From Carboxylicivirga linearis (GTDB lineage Bacteria; Bacteroidota; Bacteroidia; Bacteroidales; Marinilabiliaceae), in NCBI RefSeq assembly GCF_018271995.1, contig NZ_JAGUCO010000001.1, positions 310,001 to 374,000 on the forward strand: 64,000 nt of DNA. Reading direction: 5' to 3'. The notes beneath the pieces were generated by a model. It had not been told where the DNA came from. It saw only the letters and a list, made by a program, of their open reading frames with translations, and did no database searches. The translations under genes were made by a program, and so were the position numbers. Numbering within the stretch: position 1 is the first letter of the stretch; each line of letters opens with the position of its first letter. Below, in pieces: positions 7,928 through 17,273 of this stretch.

Positions 7928-9391
7928 ATGGATTTTATCGACTCCATATCGCCAACACTAATTACCATTGTAAAAGTTGCTTACTTTTTCTCAATGCTGG
8001 TGATTATTGTTTTAATTATGCAAGAAAACCGAAGCCCGTTAAAGGCTATTTCGTGGATGTTGGTTTTGCTATTACTCCCTGGATTAGGAATTATCTTTTA
8101 CATTTTTTTTGGTCAGAATCTTAGAAAAGAAAAAATAATTGCCCGTAAAGGGTTAAAGAATCATGATCTGATCACTGCCATTGCACATTCACAAAGTCAT
8201 AAACTGGCAGAAGGTGAAATGAATGAACATCCTGAGTTGGGAACCAATATGAGGTTGGTGCAGTTACTTCTGAATAATTCATCATCGATTGTTACTATCG
8301 GTAATAGAGTTAAAGTTCTGAATAATGGGCGTCAAACATTTGATGCTATTATTGATGCATTAAAAAAGGCTGAAAAATTTATCCATCTGGAGTTTTATAT
8401 TTTTGATTTAGATAACATTGGTAATCAGATATTACAAATTCTAAAAGATAAAGCTAAGGCGGGTGTTGAGGTCAGGTTTCTGGTTGATGACGTGGGAAGT
8501 TGGGAGTTGAAGAAAGATTTCTTTGAGAAACTGAAGAAAGATGGAATTGAAGCTTATAGCTTTTTGCAGGTTCGATTTCCAACCTTTACTGCAAAGGTAA
8601 ATTACCGAAACCATCGAAAGATAGTGGTTGTGGATGGGGAAATAGGATTTGTGGGAGGTTTGAATGTGGCCGATCGGTATATTGAAGGTAGTCCCAATTA
8701 TGGCATTTGGCGGGATATGCATCTGCAGGTGCAAGGTGATGCGGTAAATGCTTTACAATCTGTGTTTCTGATTGATTGGTTTTTTGTGAGTCAGAAAGAT
8801 ATTGCTGAGCAGTATTATTTTCCTCCTAAGGAGCCCATTGGAGATAAGGTGATGCAAGTTGTAGCGAGTGGTCCTGATACTGATTGGCCGGGTATTATGA
8901 TGGGATTGTATCAGGCAATTTCATTGGCTCAGAAGTATGTGTACATAACAACACCTTATTTTATGCCCACCGAAAGTGTGTTACTTGCTTTAAAAGCTGC
9001 AGCTTTAGGTGGAGTAGACGTTCGCATATTAATTCCTGAAAAGAGTGATGCCTATTTCACTGCTTTGTGTACCAAATCGTATATCAAAGAAATGATCGAG
9101 TCCGAGGTCAAATTCTATTTTTATCAACCCGGATTTTTACATAGTAAAATGTTGGTGATAGATGATGAGATTTGTATTATTGGTACTGCAAATATGGATT
9201 TTAGGAGTTTTGAACAAAACTTTGAGGTCAATGCCTTTATCTACAATCAAGATACAGCTAAAGAAGTGAGGGAGTATTTTATGGAAGATTTAATGGAATC
9301 GCATAAAGTAATTCTGGAACAGTGGCGTAAGCGACCATTGTGGGCAAAAACCAAAGAGTCATTTGCCCGTTTGTTTAGTCCCTTATTATAA
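7928..9391 (+). CDS. cls: Cardiolipin synthase
   Basis: Membrane enzyme that condenses two phosphatidylglycerols into cardiolipin. The 487 residues have the ClsA layout: two N-terminal membrane helices (about residues 13-34 and 42-60), then two phospholipase-D modules with HKD motifs HRKIVVVD followed by GFVGGLN, and HSKMLVID followed by IIGTANMDFRS. The start is ATG 7928. It lies 40 bases after ribD and converges on the SDR gene, with a 6-base overlap of the two stop regions. No terminator was seen between them. Confidence 0.93.
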   Translation: MDFIDSISPTLITIVKVAYFFSMLVIIVLIMQENRSPLKAISWMLVLLLLPGLGIIFYIFFGQNLRKEKIIARKGLKNHDLITAIAHSQSHKLAEGEMNEHPELGTNMRLVQLLLNNSSSIVTIGNRVKVLNNGRQTFDAIIDALKKAEKFIHLEFYIFDLDNIGNQILQILKDKAKAGVEVRFLVDDVGSWELKKDFFEKLKKDGIEAYSFLQVRFPTFTAKVNYRNHRKIVVVDGEIGFVGGLNVADRYIEGSPNYGIWRDMHLQVQGDAVNALQSVFLIDWFFVSQKDIAEQYYFPPKEPIGDKVMQVVASGPDTDWPGIMMGLYQAISLAQKYVYITTPYFMPTESVLLALKAAALGGVDVRILIPEKSDAYFTALCTKSYIKEMIESEVKFYFYQPGFLHSKMLVIDDEICIIGTANMDFRSFEQNFEVNAFIYNQDTAKEVREYFMEDLMESHKVILEQWRKRPLWAKTKESFARLFSPLL

Positions 9392-10159
9392 GGTTGATTT
9401 TACTGCGCCACCTTCAAGTGCATAAACCTGACCAGTTACAAATTCTGCCATAGGAGATAATAACCAAGAGGCCAAGCTGCCTAGATGCATGGGATTACCA
9501 AATTGTTTTGCAGGAATAGACTCCAGAAAGCCTTGTTTCACAATCTCAAAGTCTTCACCTGTTATTTGACTTTTCTTTTCAATTAAACGGTTAATGGCTG
9601 AAGTATCATGCGACCCAGGTGCAATCATATTAAAATTGATATTCTGGCCACTTACTTCCTGAGATATGGTTTTCATCATTCCAACCACCGAGAGGCGCAA
9701 GGAAGTACTCAAAACCAGATTTTCAATGGGTTGTTTTACCGATGAACTCTCAATAAAAACAAATCTACCATACTGCTTGCTTTTAAAATGAGGCAGTAAT
9801 TTGTGCGTTAACTCAACTTTCCAGCGAAGTAAGTTTCGGTAGGCCTCATCCCAATCCGATAAACGGGTTTCTTCAAAAGACATGGCCGGTGGTCCTCCGG
9901 CATTCATCAATACACCATCAATATTTTGCTGTTTAGCTAAGGTAACTGCTGCATTGATGGTTTCTGATGAGGTGATATTCCCAGCTAATGGGATAAATGA
10001 CTTTTTATACTTTTTTTGAAGCTCAAATAAACCTTCCTGTTTGCGTGCAACTCCAATAACCTTTGCTCCTTCTTTAATTAAAGCTTCTGTCGTAGCTTTC
10101 CCGAAGCCAGCTGTACATCCTCCAACAAGAAACGTTTGATTTTTTATTCCAAGATCCAT
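9386..10159 (-). CDS. Short-chain dehydrogenase/reductase-like protein lacking the catalytic Tyr-Lys
   Basis: The 257-residue Rossmann protein has the nucleotide loop GGCTAGFG (13-20), NAGG at 86-89 and the SSS serines (138-140). Where YxxxK is expected it reads LVLSTSLR (148-155), so the catalytic tyrosine and lysine are absent. This matches an atypical subgroup of BKR-like SDR proteins with an imperfect cofactor motif and no tetrad. A classical keto-reductase activity is therefore doubtful. It starts at ATG 10159, one base after an 11-bp inverted repeat that would bury its ribosome site. It lies 60 bases downstream of the GldA-like gene on the same strand. Confidence 0.8.
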   Translation of the reverse strand: MDLGIKNQTFLVGGCTAGFGKATTEALIKEGAKVIGVARKQEGLFELQKKYKKSFIPLAGNITSSETINAAVTLAKQQNIDGVLMNAGGPPAMSFEETRLSDWDEAYRNLLRWKVELTHKLLPHFKSKQYGRFVFIESSSVKQPIENLVLSTSLRLSVVGMMKTISQEVSGQNINFNMIAPGSHDTSAINRLIEKKSQITGEDFEIVKQGFLESIPAKQFGNPMHLGSLASWLLSPMAEFVTGQVYALEGGAVKSTL

Positions 10160-10160
10160 T

Positions 10161-10208
10161 CTGAAAACTTTCCTTTAACTACAATTAATAGCCGTATAAA
10201 GTTTTCAG
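10161..10208 (-). promoter_or_regulatory. Inverted repeat covering the SDR ribosome-binding site
   Basis: Perfect 11-bp arms (10161-10171 and 10198-10208) are separated by 26 bases and end one base before the SDR ATG on the minus strand. The AAAGGA ribosome-site candidate lies at the 3' arm. There is no T run, so it is more likely translational control or transcript protection than a terminator. Confidence 0.4.
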
Positions 10209-10219
10209 AAACTAATTGA

Positions 10220-11128
10220 TTATTGGGTTAGTTGATGAAATAATCCTTCTAACCCAAGCTCTTTTCGGGTCATGCCTAAAATGATCAGTTGATTATTTAC
10301 AGCAAATTGAAATATAGCTGGTCGTACATCTTTTTTTGGATCCGATTTTATTTGGTAATGGTTTACTGCAATTTGTTCAACAAGTTTAATTCCTTCTATT
10401 TTTTCAAGGTCGGATGTGTTACATTCCTTATCTAATTCAACCTGAATAATAACTTCAGTTTCACCTTTCAACTCATTGAGTTCAGATGCCGGCGAATCAG
10501 CTACAATTTTACCTCTGTTCAATATGATTACACGCTCGCATATTGCTTCAACTTCCTGCATAATATGCGTACTCAACATTACTGTTTTTTCCTTACCAAT
10601 ATTGGTGATGAGGTTTCGAATTTCCAGAATCTGATTAGGATCCAATCCTGTTGTAGGTTCATCCAGAATTAATACTTCAGGATCATGAATTAATGCCTGA
10701 GCCAGTCCCACTCTCTGTCGATAGCCTTTTGACAAACTGCCAATTACCTTATGTTGTTCTCTTTCCAAACCAGTCAAGGTAATCATCTCCTCAACTTTTT
10801 GTTTGATGTTTGGCAATTTATATATTCCACCTACCATTTGAAGGTATTCCTTTACATACATATCGAGGTACAAAGGATTGTGCTCAGGTAAATAACCAAT
10901 TTTACGTCGATATTCTTTTGTGATATCAGAATTGCTATGACCACAAACATCAACACTGCCTTCCGATTGTGTTAATAAGCCGGTAATGATCTTCATCATG
11001 GTTGATTTTCCTGCACCGTTAGGCCCTAAAAAACCAACAATTTCACCGCTTTTTATATCGAATGAAACCTGGTCTAAAGCCTTTTGCTGACCAAATTTTT
11101 TCTCAATACCTTTAACTACTATCGACAT
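10220..11128 (-). CDS. ABC transporter ATP-binding subunit, GldA-like
   Basis: The 302-residue cytoplasmic ATPase has Walker A GPNGAGKST, signature SLSKGYRQRVGLAQ, Walker B VLILDEPTTGLD and the switch STHIMQEVE. The stretch PEHNPLYLDMYVKEYL strongly resembles GldA of gliding Bacteroidota. GldA works with the membrane proteins GldF and GldG, and neither is adjacent here, so the permease partner must lie elsewhere or be different. The C-terminal about 90 residues form the accessory domain usual for this ABC-2 class. It starts at ATG 11128. I leave the symbol empty because gliding cannot be shown from this window. Confidence 0.85.
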   Translation of the reverse strand: MSIVVKGIEKKFGQQKALDQVSFDIKSGEIVGFLGPNGAGKSTMMKIITGLLTQSEGSVDVCGHSNSDITKEYRRKIGYLPEHNPLYLDMYVKEYLQMVGGIYKLPNIKQKVEEMITLTGLEREQHKVIGSLSKGYRQRVGLAQALIHDPEVLILDEPTTGLDPNQILEIRNLITNIGKEKTVMLSTHIMQEVEAICERVIILNRGKIVADSPASELNELKGETEVIIQVELDKECNTSDLEKIEGIKLVEQIAVNHYQIKSDPKKDVRPAIFQFAVNNQLIILGMTRKELGLEGLFHQLTQ

Positions 11129-11201
11129 ACTTTGTTATTTATGGGCAATAAAGTTATAAAAAAGTAACAAGCATCATTAAGCAATGCTAATTGCTTTGTA
11201 T

Positions 11202-11209
11202 TACTTTTG
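11202..11209 (+). promoter_or_regulatory. -7 box for ispG
   Basis: TACTTTTG matches TAnnTTTG exactly, 34 bases before the ispG ATG. No convincing -33 TTTG was found at the expected distance. Confidence 0.4.
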
Positions 11210-11243
11210 TTTTGCTTTTAATTAATGAGATAAAATATCAATC

Positions 11244-13091
11244 ATGTTGGAAGAACCATTATACTGCGAAGATCTGTTTAATTACCGTAGAAATACAACA
11301 CTTGAAGTGAGAGTTGGAAATACCACCATTGGAGGAAATGCTTCCATACGTATTCAATCGATGACAACAACCAACACCATGGATACAGAAGCTACGGCTG
11401 AACAAGTGATGAGTATTTTGGATGAAGGAGCGGATATTGTTAGAATTACAACGCAAGGAAGGCGTGAAGCTTATAATCTTGAAAATATCAAACAGATTAT
11501 AGGCGATAAAGGTTATAAGGCTCCTATTGTGGCTGATATTCATTTTAATCCTAATGCTGCTGAGATAGCAGCAGAAAAGGTGGAAAAGGTGCGTATTAAT
11601 CCTGGAAATTTTGCCGGAGGAGCTAAAAAATTCAACCTGATTGATTATACCGACGAAGAATATGCAAAGGAGTTGGCGGGAGCAAAGTCAAAATTAAAAC
11701 CCTTCCTCAGTATTTGTAAAGAAAACAATACAGCCATCAGAATAGGAACCAATCATGGGTCCTTGTCCGACCGAATAATGAGTCGTTTCGGAGATACCCC
11801 ACAAGGTATGGTTGAATCATGTTTAGAATACCTTCGGATGTGTCGCGAGTTAGATTTTAACGATATTGTTTTAAGTATCAAAGCCAGCAATACGCGCATT
11901 ATGGTGCATACGGTTCGTTTGTTGGTAGCCAGTATGAAGAAAGAAAACATGAACTATCCTCTTCATTTAGGGGTGACAGAGGCAGGAAGTGAGGATGAAG
12001 GAAGGATAAAGTCAGCTGTTGGGTCTGGTGCTTTACTTGCTGATGGTTTGGGAGATACCATTCGGGTTTCATTAACCGAAGATCCAGAGAAAGAGGTGCC
12101 GGTTGCTAAAAAGCTGGTTGATTATATTACTAATAGAGTAGGACATGAAATCATACCTTCTGTAAAAGTGAGTTCCTATACACCTTTTGAATACAATAAG
12201 CGAAAGACGCATTCTGTATTAAATATTGGTGATGAGAATATTGCGATTGTAATAGGAGAAAAGGATAATGAGCAGAAAGTTGATTATTTGTTAATTGATA
12301 ATATTAATGAAATAGATCAGTCGCGCTCTTTCATTATTCCATTTTCGAAGTGGACAGAGGATTTGGGTAATCAGGTTTACCCAATGATGGCAGTTTCTGA
12401 ATTTATAGACAACAGTAACTTAAATGTTCCTCTTTTTGTAAGGTTATCGTTACCTGAATTAAATGATTCTGTGATTGAGAAGCTGAAGCAAAATAAAAAT
12501 GTGGTGATTATGGTGTATTCAAACCATAAGAACATCCCGGTTGAGCAACGAGCATTGATTTTTAAGCTCGATACTCTTGGATTGACTCATCCCATTATTA
12601 TTTCAAATGATTACAGTGAGAATGAACTGGAAGACTTGCAAATTAAATCTGCAGCAGACTGCGGTTTGTTGTTAATTGATGGCTTTGCAGATGGTTTGTT
12701 AATCAGGAATAAAGGAGCAGTTGAACAGATGGAGTTAACTAATATTGCATTTGGTATTTTGCAGGCTTCGCGTGTACGATTTACCAAAACCGAATTTATC
12801 TCATGCCCTGGTTGTGGTCGTACCCTATTCTCATTGCAGGATACAACTAAAATGATTAAAAGTAAGACCTCGCATTTAAAAGGATTGAAAATTGGAGTGA
12901 TGGGTTGTATTGTTAACGGTGTAGGAGAAATGGCTGATGCTGACTATGGATATATTGGATCGGGACCCGGAACGGTTAGTTTATTCAAAAATCGTGAGTT
13001 GGTTAAGAGAAATTTGCCTGGTGAAAAAGCTGTTGATGAGTTAATAAAATTGATAAAAGAAAACGGAGACTGGGTGGATCCCAAAGGGTGA
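11244..13091 (+). CDS. ispG: (E)-4-hydroxy-3-methylbut-2-enyl-diphosphate synthase, long form
   Basis: [4Fe-4S] enzyme that reductively opens methylerythritol cyclodiphosphate in the MEP isoprenoid pathway. At 615 residues it is the long form, with an extra domain between the TIM barrel and the iron-sulfur domain, as in Bacteroidota, Chlamydia and plants. The cluster ligands are visible as C521, C524 (CPGCGR) and C555 (GCIVNGVGE), with E562 as fourth ligand. It starts at ATG 11244, diverging from the GldA-like gene. It supplies precursors for the carotenoid operon at 19-23 kb but is not cotranscribed with it. Confidence 0.95.
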   Translation: MLEEPLYCEDLFNYRRNTTLEVRVGNTTIGGNASIRIQSMTTTNTMDTEATAEQVMSILDEGADIVRITTQGRREAYNLENIKQIIGDKGYKAPIVADIHFNPNAAEIAAEKVEKVRINPGNFAGGAKKFNLIDYTDEEYAKELAGAKSKLKPFLSICKENNTAIRIGTNHGSLSDRIMSRFGDTPQGMVESCLEYLRMCRELDFNDIVLSIKASNTRIMVHTVRLLVASMKKENMNYPLHLGVTEAGSEDEGRIKSAVGSGALLADGLGDTIRVSLTEDPEKEVPVAKKLVDYITNRVGHEIIPSVKVSSYTPFEYNKRKTHSVLNIGDENIAIVIGEKDNEQKVDYLLIDNINEIDQSRSFIIPFSKWTEDLGNQVYPMMAVSEFIDNSNLNVPLFVRLSLPELNDSVIEKLKQNKNVVIMVYSNHKNIPVEQRALIFKLDTLGLTHPIIISNDYSENELEDLQIKSAADCGLLLIDGFADGLLIRNKGAVEQMELTNIAFGILQASRVRFTKTEFISCPGCGRTLFSLQDTTKMIKSKTSHLKGLKIGVMGCIVNGVGEMADADYGYIGSGPGTVSLFKNRELVKRNLPGEKAVDELIKLIKENGDWVDPKG

Positions 13092-13218
13092 AAAAAACAT
13101 TTTGTCAAAAAAAGAACATAGATCATGGATTTTTTACCTGTTCTGAGAATGAAAATTTTGCATTGGTAATTATGTTTTTTAAATTGCTTTCCCAAAAAAT
13201 AATCTAGATCAAGCCTAC

Positions 13219-14004
13219 ATGAAAAAAATACTTTTTGCTTGTTTAGCCACTGTTGTTTCACTAAGTAGCGTTTTTGCCGGTGAGATGGTGCTGAGAGGTA
13301 CTTTCCAGGGAGAAAACCTCTATGTAAAGAATCCTTTTGCAGCTTCAGGGGTAGGTTTTTGCGTGTACGAGGTAACTGTTAACGGGCAAACAACCACGGA
13401 TGAAATTAACTCTAGTGCTTTTGAAGTTGATTTAACCGTTTTTGAATTTACTATCGGGCAACCTATAACGGTAGGTATTAAGTATAAAGAAGACTGTGCC
13501 CCTAAGGTACTCAATCCTGAAGTACTCAATTCCAGAGCTTCGTTTGAGGTTGTTGATTTAAAATTAACAGAAGATAAAATTAGCTGGACTGCTAAAAATG
13601 AGGCAGGTGCATTACCTTATATTATAGAACAATACCGTTGGAATAAATGGGTAAAAGTAGGCGAGATTAACGGAAAGGGTACAGCATCAGAAAACACATA
13701 CGAAGCAGAAGTACGGGAACATACTGGTGAAAATAAGTTTAGATTAAAACAAGTAGATTACCGTAAAAAACCTCGTTACTCAGATGAGGTTACTATTGTA
13801 TCGACTAAACCAGAAGTTAGCTTTTCGCCCAGTAGAGTGGATGATGTATTAACGTTTAGTGCACCAACTTTATACGAAATATATGATGAGTATGGTGGAA
13901 TTGTGTTCAAAGGTTATTCAACCGAAGTAAATGTGGCTTCTCTGGAAAAAGGTAAATATTATATCAATTACGATAATAAAATGGAACAGTTTACTAAAAA
14001 GTAG
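13219..14004 (+). CDS. Secreted protein of unknown function with a type IX-like C-terminal tail
   Basis: The 261 residues begin with a clear signal peptide (about residues 1-20, KKILFACLATVVSLSSVFA). The middle is a beta-rich region with two cysteines (C48 and a later C in KEDC). The last about 60 residues contain YEIYDEYGGIVFKG and a LEKGKYYI-like strand, closely resembling a type A T9SS sorting domain but without the usual YPNP start. It is monocistronic between ispG and asnS, with a good terminator behind. It looks like a Bacteroidota-specific exported protein; I cannot name a function. Confidence 0.75.
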   Translation: MKKILFACLATVVSLSSVFAGEMVLRGTFQGENLYVKNPFAASGVGFCVYEVTVNGQTTTDEINSSAFEVDLTVFEFTIGQPITVGIKYKEDCAPKVLNPEVLNSRASFEVVDLKLTEDKISWTAKNEAGALPYIIEQYRWNKWVKVGEINGKGTASENTYEAEVREHTGENKFRLKQVDYRKKPRYSDEVTIVSTKPEVSFSPSRVDDVLTFSAPTLYEIYDEYGGIVFKGYSTEVNVASLEKGKYYINYDNKMEQFTKK

Positions 14005-14026
14005 ATGGTTTACATGCAAGAAATAG

Positions 14027-14057
14027 AGGTGATCATTGAAATGGTCACCTTTTTTTA
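14027..14057 (+). terminator. Terminator of the secreted protein gene
   Basis: A 10-bp stem (14027-14036 with 14041-14050, one G-T wobble) has a TGAA loop and is followed by about seven T. Confidence 0.85.
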
Positions 14058-14131
14058 TGAGTATTTGAAAGATAATTGATGTTTATTATTGCATTTACCT
14101 ATCAACTTTACATACAATAAAAACAAATCAT

Positions 14132-14139
14132 TAATTTTG
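14132..14139 (+). promoter_or_regulatory. -7 box for asnS
   Basis: TAATTTTG matches TAnnTTTG exactly, 32 bases before the asnS ATG. A TTTA at 14107-14110 gives a near-match -33 element with a 21-base spacer. Confidence 0.45.
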
Positions 14140-14171
14140 CATTTCCTGATATAAAATATTAAGAATAAAAT

Positions 14172-15620
14172 ATGGAACAATTACGTCGAACTAAGATTAC
14201 CGATCTGTTGAAATCAACCGAAACAGGTCATACAGTAAATGTGAAAGGTTGGGTTAGGACCAAGCGAGGAAATAAACAAGTAAATTTTATTGCTTTAAAT
14301 GACGGAACTTGTATCCATAATCTGCAAATAGTTGTTGATGTACCTAATTTTGATGAGGCGTTATTAAAACGAATCACAACAGGTGCTGCCATATCTATTA
14401 ATGGTGAGGTTTGCGAATCAACCGGTAGTGGACAAGCTGTTGAGGTTTTAGCCAAAGAAATTGTTGTTATGGGCGAATGTGATCCGGATAAGTACCCACT
14501 TCAGCCTAAAAAACATAGTCTTGAGTTTCTTAGAGAAATAGCTCATTTACGTTTTCGTACTAATACTTTCGGTGCCATTGCACGCGTGCGTCATGCGATG
14601 ATCTTTGCCGTTCATGAGTTTTACACGAAGAAAGGATTTCTTAATATTCATACGCCTATCATTACCGCTTCAGATGCTGAAGGTGCAGGTGAGATGTTTA
14701 AGGTAACTACTCTTGATTATGAAAATCTTCCCCGTACCGAAGAAGGACAAATTAATTATAAAGAAGACTTTTTTGGAAAAGCAACCAACCTAACTGTTTC
14801 TGGTCAGTTAGAAGGAGAGTTGGCTGCACTGGCATTGGGTGAGGTTTATACTTTCGGTCCAACTTTCCGGGCAGAGAACTCAAATACATCGCGTCACCTG
14901 GCTGAATTCTGGATGATTGAGCCTGAAATGGCCTTTTATGACCTGGATGATAATATGGATTTGGCTGAGGAGTTCTTGAAATACCTTATCAAATATGCAT
15001 TGGATAATTGTATGGATGATTTGAAGTTTTTAAGTAGCCGTTTGCAAGAGGAAGAGAAGAATAAAAAGGCTGATGAACGTACAATGGAGTTAATTGAGAA
15101 GCTTCAATTTGTGTTATCAAATGATTTTATTCGATTGCCTTATTCTGATGCCATTGATATTCTTAAAAATTCGAAGCCAAATAAGAAAGGGAAATTCAAA
15201 TACCCAATTGATGGTTTTGGAAGCGATCTTCAATCTGAGCATGAGCGCTATTTGGTAGAGAAACATTTTAAGAAGCCAGTTATTTTAACTGACTATCCAA
15301 AAGATATCAAAGCCTTTTATATGAAGCAAAATGATGATGGAAGGACAGTTCGTGCAATGGATGTGTTATTCCCTCAAATTGGTGAGATTATCGGAGGATC
15401 ACAGCGAGAGGAAGATTTGGACAAACTAACTGCACGTATGAAGGAAATGGATATTCCTGCTGAAGAGATGTGGTGGTATTTAGATACTCGTCGCTTTGGA
15501 TCTGTTGTTCACAGTGGATTTGGTTTAGGATTTGAGCGATTAATGTTATTTGTTACAGGTATGGGTAACATCAGAGATGTTATTCCTTTCCCTCGAACTC
15601 CCAAAACAGCAGAGTTTTAA
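14172..15620 (+). CDS. asnS: Asparagine--tRNA ligase
   Basis: Class IIb aminoacyl-tRNA synthetase charging tRNA-Asn. The 482 residues comprise an N-terminal OB-fold anticodon-binding domain (about 15-110) and the catalytic core, with class II motif 2 [20 protein letters not shown] and motif 3 [15 protein letters not shown]. The insertion after residue 280 is normal for bacterial AsnRS. It starts at ATG 14172, with its own promoter box and a strong terminator, so it is a single-gene unit. Asn rather than Asp specificity is read from the overall AsnS pattern and is secure at family level. Confidence 0.95.
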   Translation: MEQLRRTKITDLLKSTETGHTVNVKGWVRTKRGNKQVNFIALNDGTCIHNLQIVVDVPNFDEALLKRITTGAAISINGEVCESTGSGQAVEVLAKEIVVMGECDPDKYPLQPKKHSLEFLREIAHLRFRTNTFGAIARVRHAMIFAVHEFYTKKGFLNIHTPIITASDAEGAGEMFKVTTLDYENLPRTEEGQINYKEDFFGKATNLTVSGQLEGELAALALGEVYTFGPTFRAENSNTSRHLAEFWMIEPEMAFYDLDDNMDLAEEFLKYLIKYALDNCMDDLKFLSSRLQEEEKNKKADERTMELIEKLQFVLSNDFIRLPYSDAIDILKNSKPNKKGKFKYPIDGFGSDLQSEHERYLVEKHFKKPVILTDYPKDIKAFYMKQNDDGRTVRAMDVLFPQIGEIIGGSQREEDLDKLTARMKEMDIPAEEMWWYLDTRRFGSVVHSGFGLGFERLMLFVTGMGNIRDVIPFPRTPKTAEF

Positions 15621-15638
15621 AATACAAAATAAAGAGCT

Positions 15639-15671
15639 AAATGCCGGTTATTTTTTAACCGGCATTTTTAT
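15639..15671 (+). terminator. Terminator of asnS
   Basis: The 12-bp stem (15639-15650 with 15656-15667) surrounds a T-rich loop and is followed by a T tract. Confidence 0.88.
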
Positions 15672-15728
15672 TTATGCTATAAATAGTTAAAATATCGTGG
15701 GTATCTGTCGGTTTTGATGAATAAATTT

Positions 15729-15736
15729 TAATTTTG
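15729..15736 (+). promoter_or_regulatory. -7 box for rpoN
   Basis: TAATTTTG fits TAnnTTTG, 83 bases upstream of the rpoN ATG. The nearest TTTG (15713-15716) is only 12 bases away, shorter than usual, so the -33 element is uncertain. Confidence 0.38.
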
Positions 15737-15818
15737 TTGAAAGTTGTTCAGGGATTGTTCTTTCTTCTGTATTCGGACTATATAGCCGTACCAACTGTGT
15801 TGAAAAAAGATTAAGGGG

Positions 15819-17267
15819 ATGTTAAAACAGAATTTACAACAAAAGCTTCTTCAAAAGTTATCACCATTACAAATTCAGGTGATAAAGCTGCTTGAGATAC
15901 CTACGGCTCAACTTGAGCAACGTATAAAAAAAGAGATAGAAGAAAATCCCATACTAGAGTTAGATCGAGAACAGCCTGATCCGGATAGTGATGATCAGGA
16001 TACAAGAGAGCCGGAGAATGAGCGGGATGAGATGTCGATAGACGACTACATCAGCGATGAAGATATACCTGCGTATAAGCTACAACAACGTAATTTTTCG
16101 AAAGACGATAAACACGAAGATATTCCTTTCTCTAACGGAACCACTTTTCACGAACATCTGATTGCCCAATTAGGATTACGTAGACTAACTGAACGTCAGC
16201 ATGAGATTGCAGAATATATTATTGGCAATATCGATGAAGATGGATATTTGCGTCGCGAAGTGGATGAGATTATTGATGATTTAGCTTTCTCGCAAAATAT
16301 TGAAGTGGATGAAAGGGAAGCGCTTGATGTATTGGAGATTGTTCAGGATTTTGATCCGGCTGGAGTAGCTGCACGTGATCTACAAGAATGCTTATTATTA
16401 CAAATTGGCCGCAAAGACCGAACAATACCTGACGTAGAAAATGCCTTTCAGGTACTGAAATATCATTTCGAAGAATTTACGCGTAAACACTACGATAAAA
16501 TTACGAAGCGTCTTCACATTGATGAAGAAGAGTTGAAGGATGCCCTTGCTGAGGTTTTAAAATTAAATCCAAAGCCAGGAAGCTCGTACAGTAATACGAT
16601 GACAAAAACGGTACAGCACATCATTCCTGATTTTATTTTGGATGTTGAGGATGAGAAGTTTCAATTGAGTCTAAACAATAGAAATGTTCCTGAACTTCGC
16701 ATTAGTAACACTTATTCCGACATGTTGGAAGACTACAGTGCCAACAAAAAAAATCAGACGGAGGAAAAGAAAAATGCTGTGATGTTTGTTAAGCAAAAGC
16801 TTGACTCGGCAAAGTGGTTTATTGATGCAATAAAGCAACGTCAAAATACATTGATGACAGTGATGGAAGCGATTCTTGATTATCAGAAAGAATACTTCAT
16901 AGAAGGTGATGAAACAAAATTGCGTCCTATGATTCTGAAAGATATTGCAGATGTTACAAATTTAGATATCTCTACGATATCAAGAGTTTCGAATAGTAAG
17001 TATATACAAACACACTTTGGCATTTTTGCTCTTAAGTACTTTTTCTCTGAAGGTATGCAGACCGACTCGGGTGAAGAGGTTAGTACCAGAGAGATTAAAA
17101 AGATATTGGAAGAATGTATAGCTAATGAAGATAAGCGTAAGCCTTTGACTGATGATAAGTTAGCCAATATTTTAAAAGAAAAATCATATAATATCGCACG
17201 TCGTACAGTTGCTAAATACAGAGAGCAATTGGGAATTCCGGTAGCGCGACTTCGTAAAGAGCTATAG
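15819..17267 (+). CDS. rpoN: RNA polymerase sigma-54 factor
   Basis: Alternative sigma factor that needs AAA+ activators to open promoters. The 482 residues show the Q/L-rich region I (LQQKLLQKLSPLQIQVIKLL), an acidic region II (about 45-80), the core-binding domain and the C-terminal RpoN box ARRTVAKYRE (460-469), which reads the -24 element. It starts at ATG 15819, preceded by AAGGGG. The PAP2-like gene begins 6 bases after its stop, so they form one unit. No enhancer-binding activator gene was found in the window. Confidence 0.95.
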   Translation: MLKQNLQQKLLQKLSPLQIQVIKLLEIPTAQLEQRIKKEIEENPILELDREQPDPDSDDQDTREPENERDEMSIDDYISDEDIPAYKLQQRNFSKDDKHEDIPFSNGTTFHEHLIAQLGLRRLTERQHEIAEYIIGNIDEDGYLRREVDEIIDDLAFSQNIEVDEREALDVLEIVQDFDPAGVAARDLQECLLLQIGRKDRTIPDVENAFQVLKYHFEEFTRKHYDKITKRLHIDEEELKDALAEVLKLNPKPGSSYSNTMTKTVQHIIPDFILDVEDEKFQLSLNNRNVPELRISNTYSDMLEDYSANKKNQTEEKKNAVMFVKQKLDSAKWFIDAIKQRQNTLMTVMEAILDYQKEYFIEGDETKLRPMILKDIADVTNLDISTISRVSNSKYIQTHFGIFALKYFFSEGMQTDSGEEVSTREIKKILEECIANEDKRKPLTDDKLANILKEKSYNIARRTVAKYREQLGIPVARLRKEL

Positions 17268-17273
17268 GTAATA

